Translations under genes and position numbers: made by a program | NCBI RefSeq assembly: GCF_021462225.1 | Contig: NC_061805.1 | Location: 52,604,996-52,668,995, forward strand | Reading direction: 5' to 3' | Length of the DNA stretch: 64,000 nucleotides | Source of the DNA: Girardinichthys multiradiatus | Lineage: Eukaryota; Chordata; Actinopteri; Cyprinodontiformes; Goodeidae | Shown: in pieces, positions 58,376 through 64,000 of the stretch | How positions within the stretch are numbered: position 1 is the stretch's first letter | Layout of the letters: every line of letters starts with the position of its first letter | Notes under the pieces: generated by a model | The model's database searches: none | Seen by the model: only the letters and a program-made list of their open reading frames with translations | What the model was told of the DNA's origin: nothing

Positions 58376-59985
58376 CAGGTCCTTCTCAAAATATTAGCAT
58401 ATTGTGATAAAGTTCATTATTTTCCATAATGTAATGATGAAAATTTAACACTCATATATTTTAGATTTATTGCTCACTAACTGAAATATTTCAGGTCTTT
58501 TATTGTCTTAATACGGATGATTTTGGCATACAGCTCATGAAAACCCAAAATTCCTTTCTCACAAAATTAGCATATTTCATCCGACCAATAAAAGAAAAGT
58601 GTTTTTAATACAAACAACGTCAACCTTCAAATAATCATGTACAGTTATGCACTCAATACTTGGTCAGGAATCCTTTTGCAGAAATGACTGCTTCAATGCG
58701 GCGTGGCATGGAGGCAATCAGCCTGTGGCACTGCTGAGGTCTTATGGAGGCCCAGGATGCTTCGATAGCAGCCTTTAGCTCATCCAGAGTGTTGGGTCTT
58801 GAGTCTCTCAACGTTCTCTTCACAATATCCCACAGATTCTCTATGGGGTTCAGGTCAGGAGAGTTGGCAGGCCAATTGAGCATAGTGATACCATGGTCAG
58901 TAAACCATTTACCAGTGGTTTTGGCACTGTGAGCAGGTGCCAGGTCGTGCTGAAAAATTAAATCTTCATCTCCATAAAGCTTTTCAGCAGATGGAAGCAT
59001 GAAGTGCTCCAAAATCTCCTGATAGCTAGCTGCATTGACCCTGCCCTTGATAAAACACAGTGGACCAACACCAGCAGCTGACACGGCACCCCAGACCATC
59101 ACTGACTGTGGGTACTTGACACTGGACTTCTGGCATTTTGGCATTTCCTTCTCCCCAGTCTTCCTCCAGACTCTGGCACCTTGATTTCCGAATGACATGC
59201 AGAATTTGCTTTCATCCGAAAAAAGTACTTTGGACCACTGAGCAACAGTCCAGTGCTGCTTCTCTGTAGCCCAGGTCAGGCGCTTCTGCCGCTGTTTCTG
59301 GTTCAAAAGTGGCTTGACCTGGGGAATGCGGCACCTGTAGCCCATTTCCTGCACACGCCTGTGCACGGTGGCTCTGGATGTTTCTACTCCAGACTCAGTC
59401 CACTGCTTCCGCAGGTCCCCCAAGGTCTGGAATCGGCCCTTCTCCACAATCTTCCTCAGGGTCCGGTCACCTCTTCTCGTTGTGCAGCGTTTTCTGCCAC
59501 ACTTTTTCCTTCCCACAGACTTCCCACTGAGGTGCCTTGATACAGCACTCTGGGAACAGCCTATTCGTTCAGAAATGTCTTTCTATGTCTTACCCTCTTG
59601 CTTGAGGGTGTCAATAGTGGCCTTCTGGACAGCAGTCAGGTCGGCAGTCTTACCCATGATTGGGGTTTTGAGTGATGAACCAGGCTGGGAGTTTTAAAGG
59701 CCTCAGGAATCTTTTGCAGGTGTTTAGAGTTAACTCGTTGATTTAGATGATTAGGTTCATAGCTCGTTTAGAGACCCTTTTAATGATATGCTAATTTTGT
59801 GAGATAGGAATTTTGGGTTTTCATGAGCTGTATGCCAAAATCATCCGTATTAAGACAATAAAAGACCTGAAATATTTCAGTTAGTGTGCAATGAATCTAA
59901 AATATATGAATGTTACATTTTCATCATGACATTATGGAAAATAATGAACTTTATCACAATATGCTAATATTTTGAGAAGGACCTG
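58376..59985 (-). mobile_element. Nearly intact Tc1-like transposon, 1610 bp
   Basis: Bounded by CAGGTCCTTCTCAAAATATT and its inverted partner, with TA duplicated on both sides (58374-58375, 59986-59987). The inverted repeats are about 200 bp long and nearly identical. They carry inner copies of the shared block CATACAGCTCATGAAAACCC. One transposase gene lies between. Confidence 0.93.
58653..59657 (-). pseudogene. Tc1-like transposase, one in-frame stop
   Basis: From ATG 59657 the frame reads MGKTADLTAVQ, hits a single TAG at about codon 25, and then is open to the end at 58653 (about 335 codons, normal length). Features are the N-terminal helix-turn-helix (SQSAVSRHL), a basic GRKKCGRKR stretch, and the catalytic DDE set: the D in LFSDESKF, the D in FQHDLAPAHS, and the E of NWPANSPDLNPIENLWD. 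The C-terminus is MPRRIEAVISAKG. Without the stop it would look functional. An internal ATG downstream of the stop would lose the DNA-binding domain. Confidence 0.92.
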
Positions 59986-60210
59986 TATAGCGCTTTTCCA
60001 GTCACTAGCGCCACATTCACCCAATCACACTCACTAAGGCTCACACATTCATACACCAATACACAGATCGGTAGGCAACTTGAGGTTAAGTGCCTTGCCC
60101 AGGGGCACATCGACATATGGCAGGAGGAAGCTGGAATCGAACCCACAACCTTCTGATTGCAAGATGACTACTCTTCCTACTGAGCCACAGTCGCCACGGT
60201 TGGTGTGTAA

Positions 60211-62230
60211 GTTTATAACTTAACATTTTAAAATAACTAATAAACTGCATTTTTCTATGTTGGGATTCTTGGTTCTCATTCCGATATAATTCCATACATT
60301 TACTGCTTGGATCATAATTTTATTATCTGAAAACATTCTTTGAATTGTTTTAAGTAACAGCATTTTTTTTTTTTCATAAAAAATAAGTGCATATTTTATT
60401 TCTGTTCTGAATTGTTTTATCTTAAATTCACAATGCACCAAGTTCAAAAGTGTGACGGTAGAATTCCTTCTGAATTTGCAAAATTTGAAATGTACATTTT
60501 AAAGAATCATACTTAGAAAAAACTAAAGAAAAGTTTTATGATTTGTGGGTGTTTTGGGTTTTGTTGGTCTGTTTCACACTTCAAGTTTTGAATCATGTTT
60601 CTGTTTATTTTTCAGGTCATGTTTTAGTCTAGTTTGGTTTTTGGATCTGGTTTCATGTTTTTCTTGTTCTGTTTCTATTAGTTTGTATTCTTGGATTCCT
60701 GTTTTGCTCCAGTCACGTTTGTTCTCTCCAGGTCAATTAAGTTTATTCGGTTCACCTGCACCTAGTTAATCTGTCTTGCTCCACCTGGTTCACCCTCCAT
60801 AAATACACACCTGTTCAGTCACACATTTCTCAGATCATGTCTTGTTGTTCAGTTCATGTCACCTGTTCATCATGCCAAGCCTGTCTTGCCAACCTGCCCA
60901 TGTCTGTTTTTGCCATCACCTCCTGTGAGTGAGTTTTTTGTTATTAAATATCTTTTCATTTACCATCACGCTGCCTGCTCGTCTGCATTCTGGGGTCCTA
61001 TCTCACAAACCATAACAGAAAAGTATTTGTAGCCTAATCTAAACTTGTAATTTTTAGTTGGACCCACATCCAGGCAGAACCAGAGGTGGACGGCTAAAGA
61101 GTTTTTAATAATGAACAATAAGGAAACAGGACATCGGACCAGTGGGGGAGAAACAAGCAGGAACACGGAGCAGCAGATGAACCCAGCAATAAACTTATTA
61201 GTGAGCTCAAATACTGAGGGACGGGTGGAGAATAACATAGAAAGCAGGGGAGCTAACCAGGGATGATGTGGAGCAGCAGGGAGACTAATTAACACTGAGA
61301 AATAAACCCTAAAACACAGAGAACAGAACACAAGAATAAACTAAGAAACTACATTAGGAATAAACTAATATGGCAACACCTTTCTAACAACAATGAACAC
61401 TGTGAAATGAATTGAATATGGCAAAAACTAAAAACTCATGACAGTATTAGATGAGGAAAATATCTGAACTAATATTTGGATCATGTATTGCATATTTTAT
61501 TAGAGTTTATTATTTAAGTCTCTTCATCTCGACTCTTCTTCTACATCCTCCAATTTGTTTGTTTTTCTTGCCTTTTAATCAGATCCCTAAAACATCTCAA
61601 ATTTTATAATCTAATCCAAATCTGAAAATGTTATTCACTGTTTATTAATTTTTTTTTAAATCCGAAATTATTCTCAGAAATTTGAAATAAAAGTATTTTC
61701 ACAAAAAAATTTAAAGCAAATTTGTGAAAACAAAAAAACAATTTCAACATTAAAACCTGAACAGATATGACCCCAAATCCAGGAAACCAGAAGATGAACC
61801 CAAATGGACCAAAACATATACAGGAAATACATACTGGGCCTCCAGGGGCCCGGAGCCCTCAGAGTCCCGGACCTCTGAACCTGAGTCCGGAGCCCCTGCA
61901 TCAAAAGTAAACTGGTACCTGCCAGATGAATTCAGTTACTCTGCAGCTCAGACGGCACCACAACAAAAACACCTGAACAGAACCTGAGACACTCACTGAT
62001 ACAGCTTCAGCTACAAGTCCTGGTCCTGGTTCCGCTATAGCTCCTAGTTCTGGCTCTCCTGTTGATCCACCGTCTGGTTTGTATTCCTCTTGTCTGGATC
62101 AGCCGGGTCACGCTCTGATTCGGTTCTGATCCAGTTCTGACAGGTTTTCCTGAACGGCTAAGGTGCTCAGTGAGTCGGAGGTTCTGGTCCCGGTCGGTTT
62201 TGTGATGGCAGAGGTAAGTGGGCTTGGTTT
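60211..62230. other. Upstream flank, no gene recognised
   Basis: AT-rich. 60540-61010 ends in CACAAACCATAACAG and looks like a possible solo LTR, but ends and target duplication could not be fixed. The rest holds nothing supported. Confidence 0.35.
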
Positions 62231-62239
62231 TGTCAGTGT

Positions 62240-62640
62240 GTGTTCGGAGCGGGACCCACTGACACGGACGCGGTGCCGCCTCGTCCTGTTGCTTCAGCAC
62301 GTATCCATCAGCACCGACCCCGCAATTTAATCCCGGGTCGGTACCGGCTCCTCTCTGCAGGACAGCGCGGGTCGGGTTCTCCTGGTTCTGTTCAGGTTCG
62401 TGATGATGGAGGACAGGTGACCTGATGCTCGCGCGCCCGCCGATCTGTCCTTGGATCTGCTGCGCGCGCTCCCGACATGAGGCGCGCTCCCAAGCGAGGA
62501 CAGCAGTCCCGCGGCCGGCGCGCGTGTCTTGTTATGGAAATCCTGAGATAAATCTGGATTCTGGACCTAAGCAGTCTGGTTCTGAAGAACAGATTGCACG
62601 AAGCCAGAACCGGAACCACGCGGTCCAGTAGTTTAAGCTC
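62240..62640. promoter_or_regulatory. CpG-rich block, candidate promoter
   Basis: The only stretch in the window dense in CG dinucleotides and GC-rich motifs (GCGCGC, CCGCGG, CGCGCG runs). It lies 12.3 kb upstream of the grin1 ATG. On the minus strand a consensus GTGAGT donor occurs at 61991-61996, so a non-coding exon from about 62.6 kb down to 61997 could splice to 49990. It might instead serve a neighbouring gene on the plus strand. No TATA box was recognised. Confidence 0.45.
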
Positions 62641-62859
62641 AGTCTGGGTGGAGCTCGGTGTAATCTGAAGAGGAACCGCTATGAACTTCCTGAAGGGCTG
62701 GAGGGTTAATAAAATGTATTTATTCATTTAGGTTTCATTTACATATTAACCACTTAGTCTTTATTATGGCTGATGTTCTGGAGATGACCCGGGACATCAT
62801 TTACTTATTATCAATTGTTATTGGGTTTGCATTTATTTTACTTCATTTGTTTATTTTTC

Positions 62860-63450
62860 TAGTTGAAACCAGAAGTTTACATACACCATATAGAGAGATA
62901 TGGTTGTCTTTAGGATGGGGGGCACATCCTGGCTTCTAACCTCCTGATAGGTACCTTCACAACATTTGAGTTCACTAGAGGTACATCTGGATCGGACACC
63001 TAAAACACTCTGGGTCCTTGTGTGACGTCATGAATCCAAAGAAATCCACCAAGACATCAGGAGAAGAACTATGGACCTCCTTAAGTCTGGTTCCAGAAGC
63101 TTGAAGGTGACACCTTCATCTATTGAAACATTTATATAGAAGCATAAAGAGCATAGGGAAGTCCAGCCACCTTACGGTTCAGGAAGGAGATAGGTTCTGT
63201 GTCCCAGAGATGAAAGTGTTCTGGTCCAAAATGTGTGAACCAACCCCAGAACAGAAGCTAAAAACCTTGTGGAGATGCTGCTGAAGCTGGTAAGAGAGTC
63301 ATTATTCACAATGACGTTACACTGGTTCAGTTGGGAGGAATGGGCCAAAACTGCAGCAAACTCTCATGAGACATTTGTGGGAGAAAACCCAAAACATCTG
63401 ACCCAAGTCAGACAGTTTAAAGGCAGCTCTACCAAATAAACTACTCATAG
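62860..63450 (+). mobile_element. Tc1-like transposon remnant
   Basis: It begins TTGAAACCAGAAGTTTACAT, the kind of end found in salmonid-type Tc1 elements. Decayed transposase text follows, with MNPKKSTKTSGEELW and GKSSHLTVQEGDRFCVPEMK, then LVQLGGMGQNCSK. Many stops. Confidence 0.6.
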
Positions 63451-64000
63451 ATGGTTATAGTGAATCCAAAAAAGTCCAAATTCAGTTCTGTTCATTCCAG
63501 CACATTGAGATCCAGTAAGTCCAATTCAGTCTGATTTAATGTCAGACGTTGGGACGTTCAGTGAACGTTAAAACCCACTTTCAGATAAATTCATTTAAAA
63601 TGATTTATTATTGTGGTTTGAAGCTTTTCTGGTGGACTAATGTTGACTGATGGTTGAACTCATTCCTTGTCTTGCCTTGACTGTTGTTCTTCTGAACATA
63701 AATTAATTAAACACATGTATATATATCCAATCAGAACCGTCAGCGTGATTCCATCAGAACGGTCCGTACAAAGAGGTCAAGCAAAGACCTTCTGATCATA
63801 GACGGAGAGACAGAGAACCAAAGAATCCTGCAGATAATTTCAGGAAGATCAGTCCGATGAACAGTTGGTATGGTCAGGAATTAAAATGAAAATATCTGCT
63901 CATCTTCCTCATTATCAGCATCAGCAGGAACCTGTTTGTCTGTTCCACTGGCATCAGTGAGAGGAGGAAGACATGTCCGAACTGTCAGAGCTATGAAGGA
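63451..64000. other. No feature recognised
   Basis: The end of the window shows no exon or repeat I can support. Confidence 0.4.

Larger units (their letters stand above)
58350..60210. repeat. Older dispersed repeat split by a Tc1 element
   Basis: AAATGGTAAATGGACTGAACTTA on the left joins across the Tc1 with TAGCGCTTTTCCAGTCACTAG on the right (to about 60210), giving a single sequence common in fish genomes. Confidence 0.7.

Noticed and set aside
60540..61010. A solo LTR
   Set aside because: The end resembles gypsy LTR ends, but no matching start or clean target duplication could be fixed.

Overview
This is a vertebrate, almost certainly teleost fish, genomic window. The backbone is one split gene on the minus strand. 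It has spliced exons with consistent phases and encodes the NMDA-type glutamate receptor subunit GluN1 (grin1). Almost everything else is transposable-element (TE) DNA of types common in ray-finned fish: Tc1/mariner, Ty3/gypsy LTR elements, CR1/L2-like and RTE-like LINEs, tRNA-headed SINE-like repeats, Harbinger and foldback elements. No bacterial-style operons, CRISPR arrays or rRNA genes were seen.

grin1 runs from right to left. The coding start is at 49985 and eleven coding exons follow: 49734-49985, 42656-42790, 38993-39169, 26627-26689 (alternative N1 cassette), 25721-25818, 24664-24785, 18318-18492, 16989-17136, 15839-15925, 12970-13105 and 12736-12863. Together they encode 507 residues with N1, or 486 without: signal peptide, whole amino-terminal domain, linker and first half of the glycine-binding domain. 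The pore-forming half is not found and must lie left of position 1, after an intron of at least 12.7 kb. A splice-acceptor-like site five bases before the ATG and a CpG-rich block at 62.25-62.64 kb suggest a distant non-coding first exon.

Region by region. 0-3 kb: a Ty3/gypsy element with gag, zinc knuckle, -1 frameshift site and start of protease, inserted in an older LTR. 3.3-11.6 kb: a C-rich repeat split by a second, decayed gypsy element (4286-9835). 12.7-26.7 kb: grin1 exons separated by Tc1 remnants, microsatellites and a minisatellite. 28.6-36 kb: Tc1 debris, a duplicated unknown repeat, and two kilobase-scale foldback (hairpin) elements, one carrying a Harbinger insertion. 37.9-49.4 kb: exons 2 and 3, an RTE-like LINE and an inverted pair of L2-like LINE ends with an RTE fragment nested in one arm. 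50.5-56.8 kb: a solo LTR and a nearly intact LINE nested in an older LINE. 58.4-60.0 kb: a nearly intact Tc1 element with long inverted repeats nested in another repeat. 62-64 kb: the CpG-rich block and another Tc1 remnant.

The only host gene supported is grin1. I found no clearly new gene system. The most notable items are the hidden N1 cassette exon, the two giant hairpin elements, the frameshift signal, and several rearrangement scars (a telomere-like filler and short perfect hairpins).
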